A DNA stretch of 24,077 bases from QHCA01 sp003244095. Its GTDB lineage: Bacteria > Actinomycetota > Actinomycetes > Mycobacteriales > QHCA01. The notes under the pieces were generated by a model that saw only the letters and a list, made by a program, of their open reading frames with translations, did no database searches and had not been told where the DNA came from. Each line of letters begins with the position of its first letter. The stretch's first letter is position 1. A program made the position numbers and the translations under genes. Location: contig JBBQNN010000059.1 of NCBI GenBank assembly GCA_038329965.1, forward strand, positions 1-24,077, given 5' to 3'. Shown here piece after piece: positions 1 to 6,049 of this stretch.

Positions 1-57
1 GTGCCATTCGCCGATCCAGGAGATGGGAGCGTCTGGGCTCTTCGTCGAGTCGGTCAT
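1..57 (-). CDS. Possible 5' end of a minus-strand gene cut by the window edge
   Basis: Reading leftward from an ATG at 57-55 there is an open frame of 19 codons to the window edge (MTDSTKSPDAPISWIGEWH). The composition is protein-like, with a hydrophilic Ser/Thr/Asp start then a Trp-rich stretch. A GGAG lies just upstream but with only two bases to the ATG, which is short. No family can be assigned from 19 residues. It could equally be chance. Confidence 0.3.
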   Translation of the reverse strand, partial: MTDSTKSPDAPISWIGEWH

Positions 58-341
58 AGCTCCAGACTGCGGCTACGTAGCCGTCAACAGCAAGTGGGAC
101 GAGTGCGCCCCGGGCGTCTTGGCGCGTGACCCACCGAAGGCACCCCGCAGACGATCGGCTTGTGCGAGCGTGACGATCTTGAAGCGTGCGGGCTGGACCT
201 TGCCGCATGTCCCCGCAGGCAGATCCCTGGCGGGACGAATTGGGCGCGCCCGTCGGCCCGCCCGGAGAGCGGACGTGTGCGGACAGGCGGCTGGTTGACT
301 GGCCTTGCTATGTCAGGTTCCCGCACATCCGAGAGGTAGCA
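58..341. other. Intergenic region, nothing recognised
   Basis: About 280 bases between the possible partial gene at the left edge and the maleylpyruvate isomerase-like gene. Open frames exist on both strands but their translations are Arg/Pro-rich with no recognisable motif, so I treat them as noise. It presumably carries the promoter of the 342 gene; I could not pick a convincing -35/-10 pair. Confidence 0.4.
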
Positions 342-947
342 ATGAACATCCGCGAGCTGGACCGCCGCGCCATGACCGTGACCGCGGGAATCGTCCCGCT
401 CATCACACCAGAACAGTTGGACAACTCGACGCCGTGTGAACGCTGGATGTTGCGGGACCTACTCGCACACATCATCGGGCAGTACCGCGGGTTCGCAACG
501 TCCGCCTCGGGCCAGCCGACCAACGTGGAGGCGTTCCGCCCCCGCCCGGTGACCGCGGACGATCTGCTCCCCGTCTACACCGAGGCGGCCGTGCGCGTCA
601 CCGACGCCTTCGCCGAGTCCGGTGTGCCCGACCTGACGTTCTACTTGCCGGAGATCCGTGACGGTGGTCCATACCCGGCCACAACGGCCATCGGGTTTCA
701 CCTGGTTGACGAGGTGGTGCATGCCTGGGACCTAGCGAAGTCGATTGGCGTGCCCGTTGAGTTCGATGACGAAGTGTTGGATGCGTCACTGTCGATCGCG
801 TCTCGAGTGCCTAACAACCCGGCCTCCCGGGGCGAGGGATTCGCTTTCGCCTTCGGCAACGAGGCAGATCACGACGCGGGGACACTGGACCGAGTCGTCG
901 CGCTGCTCGGTCGACGCCCGGAGTGGACGCCGACGCCCACACGGTGA
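342..947 (+). CDS. Maleylpyruvate isomerase-like (DinB/TIGR03086 type) metal-binding protein
   Basis: A 201-residue protein of the mycothiol-dependent maleylpyruvate isomerase N-terminal/TIGR03086 group, a DinB-like four-helix bundle. Visible signature: LLAHIIGQ with His43 in the second helix and HLVDEVVHAWDLA with His120, Glu124 and His127 in the third. These match the HxxExxxH-type metal site of the family. The tail resembles other TIGR03086 proteins (late FGNEADHDAGTLDRVVALLGRRPEW). I chose ATG 342 because the family begins directly with the first helix and GAGAGG lies at a usable distance; upstream in-frame sequence is Arg/Pro-rich. Members of this group generally act in mycothiol-dependent isomerisation or thiol transfer in the cytoplasm; the substrate here is unknown. 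It stands alone on the plus strand. The family call is firm and the reaction is not. Confidence 0.85.
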   Translation: MNIRELDRRAMTVTAGIVPLITPEQLDNSTPCERWMLRDLLAHIIGQYRGFATSASGQPTNVEAFRPRPVTADDLLPVYTEAAVRVTDAFAESGVPDLTFYLPEIRDGGPYPATTAIGFHLVDEVVHAWDLAKSIGVPVEFDDEVLDASLSIASRVPNNPASRGEGFAFAFGNEADHDAGTLDRVVALLGRRPEWTPTPTR

Positions 948-1129
948 GCCGAAAATCACGCCACGTCGGCCGCGTGGTCGAGTTCTGCGATGCAGTCATC
1001 AGTGCCCCGTATCGGGAGCGCGCCTGTCCGCCGAAGTACGTCCTCACCTGAGTTGACCACCAATGAGAGACTCGCGCCTGTGTCCCGGCGGACCGTCGGC
1101 TAACGGACTTGCGAAGATCGGCTCGGGGA

Positions 1130-1849
1130 TTAGCCCATGGACACCAGCCGGGCGCCGCCGTCGGTCTCGATGATGGTGCCGGTGGTGTTGCGGTTGGTAG
1201 CCGCGAGGACGACGACCTCGGCGACCTGGTCGGCGTCGGCGATGGTTCCGACCGGCAGTGCTCGGGCGGCGTCCTGGAAGAACTGTGCGCGGGCATCGTC
1301 GGCCATGCCGCTCCACCAGGGCGTGTCGATGAAGCCGGGGCTGACCCCGTTGACGCGGATGGGTGCGAGTTCGACGGCCAACGGCTTGACGAGCGCCTCG
1401 ACGGCGCCGTTGACCGCGGCGATGCCCGCGGTACCTGGCATGGCGGCGCGGGCGGTGACCGCGCCGACGATGGTGATCGAGCCGTCGGTGGCCAGGTGAG
1501 GCGCGGCCGCCTGGACGGCCGTGATGTGGCCCCAGAACTTTTCGTCGAACGCGGTGCGCAGGTCGGCGAGATCGAGATCGGCGAGCGGCCCGGTGCCACC
1601 GGATCCGCTGAGGGTCAGAATCAGGTGGTCGATCGGCGCGATCGATGCGGCAAGGGCGCCAACGGCGGCGCTGTTGGTGGCATCGAGCTGGTGGGCCCGC
1701 AGGTCGGGGTCAGTACCGGCGAGGGCGTCGAGCCGCTGCTCGCTGCGTCCGGCCACATGCACCGTGACGCCCCGAGCGTGCAGTTGGCGGGCCGCGGCCA
1801 GTCCGACACCCGATGTGCCACCGATGATCAGAGCGGCGTGCGTGGTCAT
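1130..1849 (-). CDS. Short-chain dehydrogenase/reductase-like protein lacking the Tyr-Lys catalytic pair
   Basis: A 239-residue Rossmann-fold protein. The nucleotide-binding loop GGTSGVG is at residues 10-16, and the later SPGFIDTPWW segment is typical of classical SDRs. In the catalytic block, where most SDRs read GTxxYSxSKxA, this one reads GTAGIAAVNGA. The expected Tyr is Ile143, the expected Lys is Asn147, and the expected Ser near 129-130 is Gly-Ala. It may still bind NAD(P) but should not use the usual mechanism. The ATG at 1849 follows a good GGAGGAG site. It diverges from a TetR-type gene, with a candidate operator between the two starts, so repression by that regulator is likely. The fold is certain and the activity is open. 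Confidence 0.85.
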   Translation of the reverse strand: MTTHAALIIGGTSGVGLAAARQLHARGVTVHVAGRSEQRLDALAGTDPDLRAHQLDATNSAAVGALAASIAPIDHLILTLSGSGGTGPLADLDLADLRTAFDEKFWGHITAVQAAAPHLATDGSITIVGAVTARAAMPGTAGIAAVNGAVEALVKPLAVELAPIRVNGVSPGFIDTPWWSGMADDARAQFFQDAARALPVGTIADADQVAEVVVLAATNRNTTGTIIETDGGARLVSMG

Positions 1850-1868
1850 GAGCTCCTCCAGATTGAAT

Positions 1869-1885
1869 CGATACCACTGGTCTCG
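1869..1885. promoter_or_regulatory. Candidate TetR-type operator between divergent genes
   Basis: The 17-bp sequence CGATACCACTGGTCTCG is an inverted repeat around a central base (half-sites CGAnACCA and TGGTnTCG), with one mismatched pair plus the centre. It sits 20 bp from each divergent start codon (SDR at 1849, TetR at 1906), overlapping where both promoters must lie. Size, symmetry and position fit an autoregulatory TetR operator. Binding is inferred. Confidence 0.6.
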
Positions 1886-1893
1886 CTTTACGT

Positions 1894-1899
1894 TAGCAT
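1894..1899 (+). promoter_or_regulatory. Candidate -10 element of a leaderless TetR gene
   Basis: TAGCAT ends seven bases before the GTG at 1906, so transcription would begin at or next to the start codon. No ribosome binding site precedes that GTG, which fits leaderless translation, common in actinobacteria. No strong -35 is visible; the palindrome at 1869-1885 lies in its place. Confidence 0.4.
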
Positions 1900-1905
1900 G
1901 GGGAT

Positions 1906-2544
1906 GTGCGAGTCACGAGCGGCGACGGGCCACGGACCGGACGGCCGGGTCGTAAGCGCAGAGAAGAAGGTCGATCTGCGATCGTCTCGGCGGCATGGGA
2001 CCTGTTCACCGACGTCGGCGACGCAGAGCTCAGCGGACGGACCATCGCCGCCCGGGCCGGTTGCGGGCGGCAGACCAGGTTCCGGTGGTGGCCCTCGACG
2101 GCTGACGTCCTGCTCGAAGCGCTCAGCATCAAGGGCGACACGCACGTGTCGATCGCTGACCAGGGCGACCTCACCAACGAGCTCCACGCGTTCCTCGCCG
2201 ACTCGTTCGCCCTCTCGCGCCGGCCGCACGTGGCAGACCTGCTGTGCGTGCTAAAGGCCCAGGCACAGACCGACGTACGTGCGTCTGGAGACACTTGCCG
2301 GTCTCCCCGGCCGCCTCCAGCGAACGCATCCAGGCCTCCACATGCGACCGGGATACCCCGGCCGTCTCGGCACCGGGCCGCTAACAACAGCGGATTTGAC
2401 CCCGAGGCGGGCCGCAGAAGGCCAGCCACCGGCCGATGTCGCCGGCTCGGATGGGAGTTATGGGTTCGCGCGGATCGGCAGCGGAACTCAAATGCCGCGA
2501 CTACGGTGACGACCAACGCGTTTACCAGCCACTTGACTGGCTGA
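1906..2544 (+). CDS. TetR-family regulator, C-terminal part probably out of frame
   Basis: The frame gives 212 residues. Residues 16-75 are a recognisable TetR DNA-binding domain: a basic start (RPGRKRREEG), first helix IVSAAWDLFTDVG, and the HTH region RTIAARAGCGRQTRFRWWPSTADVLLEAL. Helical ligand-domain sequence continues to about residue 123 (VADLLCVLKAQAQTD, near 2274). After that the translation becomes Arg/Pro-rich with no helical pattern. Another frame (about 2275-2385) shows only faint resemblance (WRHLPVSPAASSERI) and ends at a stop. The gene has therefore probably suffered a frameshift or a recombination break near 2275. DNA binding could survive but the effector domain would be damaged. 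It probably controlled the divergent SDR gene. The GTG start is supported by the -10 spacing and the position of the HTH. Confidence 0.65.
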   Translation: MRVTSGDGPRTGRPGRKRREEGRSAIVSAAWDLFTDVGDAELSGRTIAARAGCGRQTRFRWWPSTADVLLEALSIKGDTHVSIADQGDLTNELHAFLADSFALSRRPHVADLLCVLKAQAQTDVRASGDTCRSPRPPPANASRPPHATGIPRPSRHRAANNSGFDPEAGRRRPATGRCRRLGWELWVRADRQRNSNAATTVTTNAFTSHLTG

Positions 2545-2557
2545 GTGCCAGGGGGTA

Positions 2558-3631
2558 ATGCACGTGGTCGTACGACGGTGGATAAGCAGCGACGTACTGG
2601 GGCTCTTGGAGATCTTCGGCCGCGCCAGCGGTAGCCACCTCACCGATTCCGTCAGGGAACGGGAAGGGGGTAGGGGCCAGGCCCGCACCGACGGCGCAAA
2701 GAGCCTTCTCGACGATCTGACCGTCGAACTCAACAGGTACCTGCCGGAGCCCGTCGAACTCTATGTGACCAAGGACAAGAAGTGGAGGCGCTCGACAGAG
2801 GCGTGCCACACGCTGGTGGAAGCTGTCGAGCATGTACAGCGCATCCGGCGCGAGCATGAAAGGGAAGAGGAAGACCGGCGAAAGCTTGAGTGGCTGCAAC
2901 TGGCGTCCATCCTTGATCGTCTTCCTGATGGACAGCGTCGTCCCGTGAGGATCGGCGCCTATCAGGCCCACGTCGAGCGCTTCTGGGGCCGCGTCGTTCA
3001 GGAGTTGCAGGCCCAGTTTCCCTGGTTGCTGGTCGAAACGACCATGTACCCCAACCGGAAACGGGAGCAGGGCATGAAGGGTGAGCTGGCGCGGGCATTC
3101 GAGGACCACAAGGTCGACTACATGCTCGCGCCGGAAGACACGAAGCCCCCTGAAACCACCGAGTCAGGCCGCCGCTGCTACTGCTACAGCCTGTGCGTAG
3201 TGGGCTCCCCGGCCGTGCTGAACGAAATGAAGGGCCAGCACCGGTGGGTGGAGATTGAGGCATTCCAGGGCAGGACGCTTATCGCTGCGCCGAAGGGATA
3301 CTCCTCCCGCGACCGCTTCGACGGGTTCCTACGTGAGAGGTCTGTACAAGTGCAAGGGGTCATCGAAGACACGAGCCCTTTGATGCTGCGAGTACGCGCG
3401 CTGGGGGGCGCCGGGGTGGCCGTTCTGTCAGATGAGTACAAGGCGATCGGTGGGGCGGAGCACAGGTACCCGGCGCTTTGGATCAACGCCAGAACACATC
3501 GCGTCGACATGTACCTCTGGAGTCACACTGGCCAGAACAAGGGCGTTCACCAGGCGTTCGACTTCGTAGTCGATCAGCTAATCAAGCTTGAGGATGATCC
3601 CAGCCTGGAACGGCCCGCCGCGTTGAGATGA
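2558..3631 (+). CDS. Atypical LysR-like transcriptional regulator
   Basis: A 357-residue protein, longer than a usual LysR (about 300). Residues about 8-100 vaguely follow a LysR winged HTH plus linker helix (LGLLEIFGRASGSHLTDSV..., then SLLDDLTVELNRYL, EACHTLVEAVEHVQRIRRE), but the classic LysR motif is poor. A charged segment (REHEREEEDRRKLEW) follows. From about residue 128 the pattern is that of a type-2 periplasmic-binding-like effector domain: RPVRIGAYQAHVERFW, VDYMLAPE, YSLCVVGSPAVL, GRTLIAAPKGYSSRDRF, SPLMLRVRALGGAGVAVLSDEY. ATG 2558 follows AGGGGG with short spacing; GTG 2564 is an alternative. Codon use is less GC-biased than in the ribosomal genes to the right, suggesting foreign origin. 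The downstream islet genes may be its targets; that is inference. It could instead be a divergent regulator class of its own. Confidence 0.6.
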   Translation: MHVVVRRWISSDVLGLLEIFGRASGSHLTDSVREREGGRGQARTDGAKSLLDDLTVELNRYLPEPVELYVTKDKKWRRSTEACHTLVEAVEHVQRIRREHEREEEDRRKLEWLQLASILDRLPDGQRRPVRIGAYQAHVERFWGRVVQELQAQFPWLLVETTMYPNRKREQGMKGELARAFEDHKVDYMLAPEDTKPPETTESGRRCYCYSLCVVGSPAVLNEMKGQHRWVEIEAFQGRTLIAAPKGYSSRDRFDGFLRERSVQVQGVIEDTSPLMLRVRALGGAGVAVLSDEYKAIGGAEHRYPALWINARTHRVDMYLWSHTGQNKGVHQAFDFVVDQLIKLEDDPSLERPAALR

Positions 3632-3692
3632 TGCCTCGTCACTAGCGAAGGGCGCGGGTACCAACCGGTGCCTTGGCAACTACCGCGGCGGT

Positions 3693-3710
3693 TCGATACC
3701 GCTATATCGA
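3693..3710. repeat. Inverted repeat TCGATA-N6-TATCGA
   Basis: A perfect 6-bp inverted repeat with a 6-bp spacer lies 62 bp after the LysR-like stop. It could be an operator or part of a larger RNA structure. GATACCGCT, which overlaps it, recurs at 3835-3843. Confidence 0.4.
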
Positions 3711-3716
3711 ATCTCC

Positions 3717-3738
3717 AGCACCTTCTCATGAAGGTGCT
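3717..3738. terminator. Perfect 9-bp hairpin, candidate terminator of the LysR-like gene
   Basis: AGCACCTTC and GAAGGTGCT pair perfectly around the loop TCAT. A run of five T follows about 12 bases later (near 3750), so it is not a textbook rho-independent terminator. Position downstream of the 3631 stop makes termination the simplest reading. Confidence 0.45.
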
Positions 3739-3874
3739 CCGCTGCCAGTTTTTCCGTATGACCCAATCTCCGGCATTCAGACGCGCACCTGCTGGACCGA
3801 CACCAGTCCGGCCCCGCAGTCGCGGGCCACCACGGATACCGCTCGGAAGCAAACGCTCCCTCCAGTGACGGCGA

Positions 3875-3898
3875 ACGGCCCCTCGGTCAAGGGGCCGT
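3875..3898. terminator. Perfect 9-bp GC-rich hairpin upstream of the small membrane protein gene
   Basis: ACGGCCCCT and AGGGGCCGT pair perfectly around a 6-base loop (CGGTCA). There is no T tract, as is common in actinobacterial terminators. It lies 49 bp before the start at 3947, so it could insulate that gene or act in its leader. The rest of 3632-3946 holds the two other inverted repeats listed and no convincing coding frame. Confidence 0.5.
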
Positions 3899-3946
3899 CC
3901 TACACCGTCAGCCTCCCCAGGCCACTACACCGTCAAGGAGGACTTG

Positions 3947-4147
3947 ATGTCCAGCAAGCGTAACCGCGATGACCCTCGGAAGGACAGCGTCGAGGTGAAC
4001 TTCACTTGCAAGATCACCGTACGCGGCCACGTCGTTGTCACCCTCCGTCCTCCCGCTGTTCAGGACGTTCGCCGGGTTATCGCGTTCCTCACCCTCGCCG
4101 GAGCCGCGCTCGCCGGCAATGCGCAATACCTGCACTGGCACACCTAA
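3947..4147 (+). CDS. Small hypothetical protein with one C-terminal hydrophobic segment
   Basis: A 66-residue protein. The first 20 residues are highly charged (SSKRNRDDPRKDSVEV), the middle is beta-like (FTCKITVRGHVVVTLRPP), and residues about 44-63 form one hydrophobic stretch (RVIAFLTLAGAALAGNAQYL) that could be a membrane helix. The AAGGAGG site with five bases before the ATG is among the best in the window and settles the start. I do not recognise the family. Two hairpins flank it (3875-3898 and 4163-4202), so it may be its own transcription unit within the islet. It may be a small membrane-anchored accessory protein of a mobile element; that is a guess. Confidence 0.6.
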   Translation: MSSKRNRDDPRKDSVEVNFTCKITVRGHVVVTLRPPAVQDVRRVIAFLTLAGAALAGNAQYLHWHT

Positions 4148-4162
4148 CCACCCTGGGACGAA

Positions 4163-4202
4163 GCCGCTGTCTCCCCGACTCATCACCCAGGGGGACAGCG
4201 GC
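4163..4202. terminator. Strong hairpin downstream of the small membrane protein gene
   Basis: GCCGCTGTC pairs perfectly with GACAGCGGC. After a one-base T bulge the stem continues CCCC:GGGG, closing a 13-base loop. It begins 15 bp after the stop at 4147 and ends 60 bp before the next start, fitting a terminator or attenuator. No T tract follows. Confidence 0.55.
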
Positions 4203-4262
4203 CAGCCCTCGCTAGTCGGCCACCCGAATTTTCACGACACGACCTGCAAAGGGGACGACGCC

Positions 4263-4739
4263 ATGACCATCACCGCAGAGCCGCGCATCACCACAGAAGA
4301 GGACATCCGATCCTCTGCACACGCCACGTTGGCCGACCTGCAGGTGAACATCAGCGAGCTACGCCACCGGGCTCGGTGCCACTACGAACGCATCGAGGAT
4401 TTCCAATCGGGAGCAGCCCACAACTACTACCTCCGGAACGGCTACGACGAACACGGAGCGAGGGCGCTCTTCGACCTGGTCAAGAAATTCCTCGCCGTAT
4501 CAGCCGCCTGGTACTCCATGGGGAGCACCTTTCCTCTCCGCCTGCCGAGGCAAGTGGAGATCGACGGCTGGCAAGGCTTCATCATCCAGACCCGCGACTA
4601 CGCGGCATTGGCGAGACGCATCGGCACGTTCGTCGACCACGCAACCGACCTGGGCACGTCGGGCAACGACGATGCTGCAGCCGTCACAGCGCTGATAGTG
4701 GACATCGTCTTCGGAATGCCCGACCGCCCGATGACATGA
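4263..4739 (+). CDS. Hypothetical protein, first gene of a coupled pair
   Basis: A 158-residue protein I do not recognise. It is mostly helical by appearance and rich in charged and aromatic residues (LADLQVNISELRHRARCHYERIEDFQSG, NYYLRNGYDEHGARALFDLVKKFLAV). It has no signal peptide and no membrane segment. ATG 4263 follows AAAGGGG at 8-9 bases. Its stop overlaps the start of the following CxxC protein in an ATGA, so the two are probably made together. It overlaps the over-extended tail of the AraC frame on the other strand (4598-4739). GC is lower than in the core operon, as for its islet neighbours. Confidence 0.6.
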   Translation: MTITAEPRITTEEDIRSSAHATLADLQVNISELRHRARCHYERIEDFQSGAAHNYYLRNGYDEHGARALFDLVKKFLAVSAAWYSMGSTFPLRLPRQVEIDGWQGFIIQTRDYAALARRIGTFVDHATDLGTSGNDDAAAVTALIVDIVFGMPDRPMT

Positions 4740-5914
4740 CTGCCGCGCTGCTGCCGTACCCGCACCGGCGCAACGACTGCGACATCTGCCGGGAGTACGA
4801 CGCTGACCTGACTGTGACTCACCCTGGGTTGTGCAACCGGCCGCTTCTCCGCTGCCGCCGTTGCGCCGGTCCGCTCCTGGCCGAGTTCCTCCGCAATGGC
4901 TACGAGATCACGATTCGGGCAGTCCCGAAAACCTACACAAGCCAGCCGTCCGCTAGGCGCTGACCGAAGGAGGGGTCGCGTGACGCCCGTCCAAGAAACC
5001 GCGCAGACCGCTCCACAGACTCCGATATAGCCCCCACTACAGCGGCGCCGATTGTCGGCCCTCAGTCCTACCGTGGGCCGCGCTTCCCGTGCCGGTCTTG
5101 GACATCTGTGCCAGGACATTCCCGTCCCGGCAGTGTCGGCATACAGTTGCTCCAGGTAGGCGGCGGGAGTGCACGACGCCAGATCGCGGAACTCTCGGTT
5201 GAAATGAGCCTGGTCGAAGTGACCGCAGCTCAGCGCGATGGAAACCAGGGAGCGGTGGCCCGGCTGCCCCAGCAGGTGCGCGGCGCGGCGGAAGCGCGCG
5301 AGCCTAGCCATCGCCTTGGGGGGCAGCCCGACATGCTCGCGGAACTGCACGGCGAGACGGCGGCGGATCCAACCCGTGAGCCTCTCCAGCTCACCGACGC
5401 ACAGATCGCCGCCGCGCTGCAGCAGCAGCCCATGGGCGCCGGCCAGGACCGGGTCTATCCCGGCGGCCCCGGACGCCTGGGTGAGTAGGGCAGCTTCCAC
5501 GAGGCCGAAGCGATCCCTCCACGACGCGGCGGCCGCGGCCCGCTCCACCGGCTCGGCGGCGGCTCGTCCCCACAACTCGGTCAGGTCGACCACCTGCTCA
5601 GCCAGCTGCCCGGCGGGCACCCCGAACAGCGAGTCCGCGGCCAAAGCCGACAGCCGCACCTCCAGCGCGACCTGGTGGCCGGCGTGGCTTGTCGTCAGGG
5701 AGCTGTGCCCAACTCCGGCGAGGAAGGCCACCGGCACGCCCGGCGCAGACGACGAACGTCTGACCGTGAGCGGCTCCGCGAGGTTGAGCACCAACACCAA
5801 CTCAGATCTCGGCAGCTCACGGCGTACAACCGGCCGGACCGATGACTCTCCAAACCACGCGTACCCCAGCACGAGCCCATCCAGTGCAGCAACCGGTACG
5901 GCAGTCATCGCCAC
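4598..5914 (-). CDS. AraC-family regulator with an abnormal C-terminal read-through tail
   Basis: The first 260 or so residues are a normal AraC-type regulator of the group with an N-terminal DUF6597-like domain: LDGLVLGYAWFGESSVRPVVRRELP at the start, VALEVRLSALAADSLFGVPAGQLAEQVVDL in the middle. The HTH domain covers RRRLAVQFREHVGLPPKAMARLARFRRA and SIALSCGHFDQAHFNREFRDLASCTPAAYL, ending near 5130. The frame then continues about 175 codons with Arg/Cys-rich, non-family sequence, antisense to the 4736 and 4263 genes. Natural relatives end shortly after the HTH, so the original stop has probably been lost at a junction near 5030-5100. GTG 5914 is preceded by GAGGAGGG at about 10 bases; ATG 5908 is an alternative. 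The frame stays open upstream to 6220, but that part is the decayed DUF6157 gene. Confidence 0.65.
   Translation of the reverse strand: MAMTAVPVAALDGLVLGYAWFGESSVRPVVRRELPRSELVLVLNLAEPLTVRRSSSAPGVPVAFLAGVGHSSLTTSHAGHQVALEVRLSALAADSLFGVPAGQLAEQVVDLTELWGRAAAEPVERAAAAASWRDRFGLVEAALLTQASGAAGIDPVLAGAHGLLLQRGGDLCVGELERLTGWIRRRLAVQFREHVGLPPKAMARLARFRRAAHLLGQPGHRSLVSIALSCGHFDQAHFNREFRDLASCTPAAYLEQLYADTAGTGMSWHRCPRPAREARPTVGLRADNRRRCSGGYIGVCGAVCAVSWTGVTRPLLRSAPSGRLACVGFRDCPNRDLVAIAEELGQERTGATAAAEKRPVAQPRVSHSQVSVVLPADVAVVAPVRVRQQRGSHVIGRSGIPKTMSTISAVTAAASSLPDVPRSVAWSTNVPMRLANAA
4736..4963 (+). CDS. 75-residue zinc-ribbon-like protein (CxxC...CxxC)
   Basis: It is read from an ATG that overlaps the previous stop (ATGA, 4736-4739). 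The 75 residues contain two CxxC knuckles, Cys15-Cys18 (CDIC) and Cys40-Cys43 (CRRC), with a further Cys33 between. The 21-residue gap between knuckles suits a small zinc ribbon. The C-terminal third (LLAEFLRNGYEITIRAV) could form a short helix and strand. I know no named family that fits. The spacing of the knuckles and the overlap with a real gene argue that it is genuine. A role as a nucleic-acid or protein-interaction partner of the 4263 product is inference. Confidence 0.55.
   Translation: MTAALLPYPHRRNDCDICREYDADLTVTHPGLCNRPLLRCRRCAGPLLAEFLRNGYEITIRAVPKTYTSQPSARR
4980..5030 (+). pseudogene. Truncated 5' remnant of a third islet gene
   Basis: A very strong ribosome binding site (GAAGGAGGGG, 4966-4975) is followed at good spacing by GTG 4980, but the frame stops at 5030 after 16 residues (VTPVQETAQTAPQTPI). 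It starts 16 bp after the CxxC gene stop, so it looks like the next gene of the same operon cut off by a rearrangement. A genuine micropeptide is the alternative. Confidence 0.4.
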
Positions 5915-6049
5915 CCACTGCGTTCCCTCCTCACCACCCCAGACGGTCGAGCGCACCTTCGCCACCAGTCCAGGATGACCCCCGCCGACGACACGTCCCA
6001 ATCTCGGCGAACGATCGTTGACCGGGCTCGGCGTGTCTCGGTAGTCGGG

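Noticed and set aside
948..1129. Possible gene remnant (VVEFCDAVISAPYRERACPPKYVLT in plus frame)
   Set aside because: It is protein-like for about 25 codons, but there is no start, ribosome site or recognisable family. Too weak to list.
1109..2254. 381-codon plus-strand frame antisense to the first SDR
   Set aside because: It is a Gly/Asp/Arg-rich shadow; the minus-strand SDR is well supported.
3687..3703. tRNA T-arm-like sequence (GGCGG TTCGATA CCGCT)
   Set aside because: The stem and loop look right, but the following ATATCGA has no TCGATAT partner at tRNA distance upstream and no anticodon arm is present. It could at most be an attachment-site or tRNA relic.
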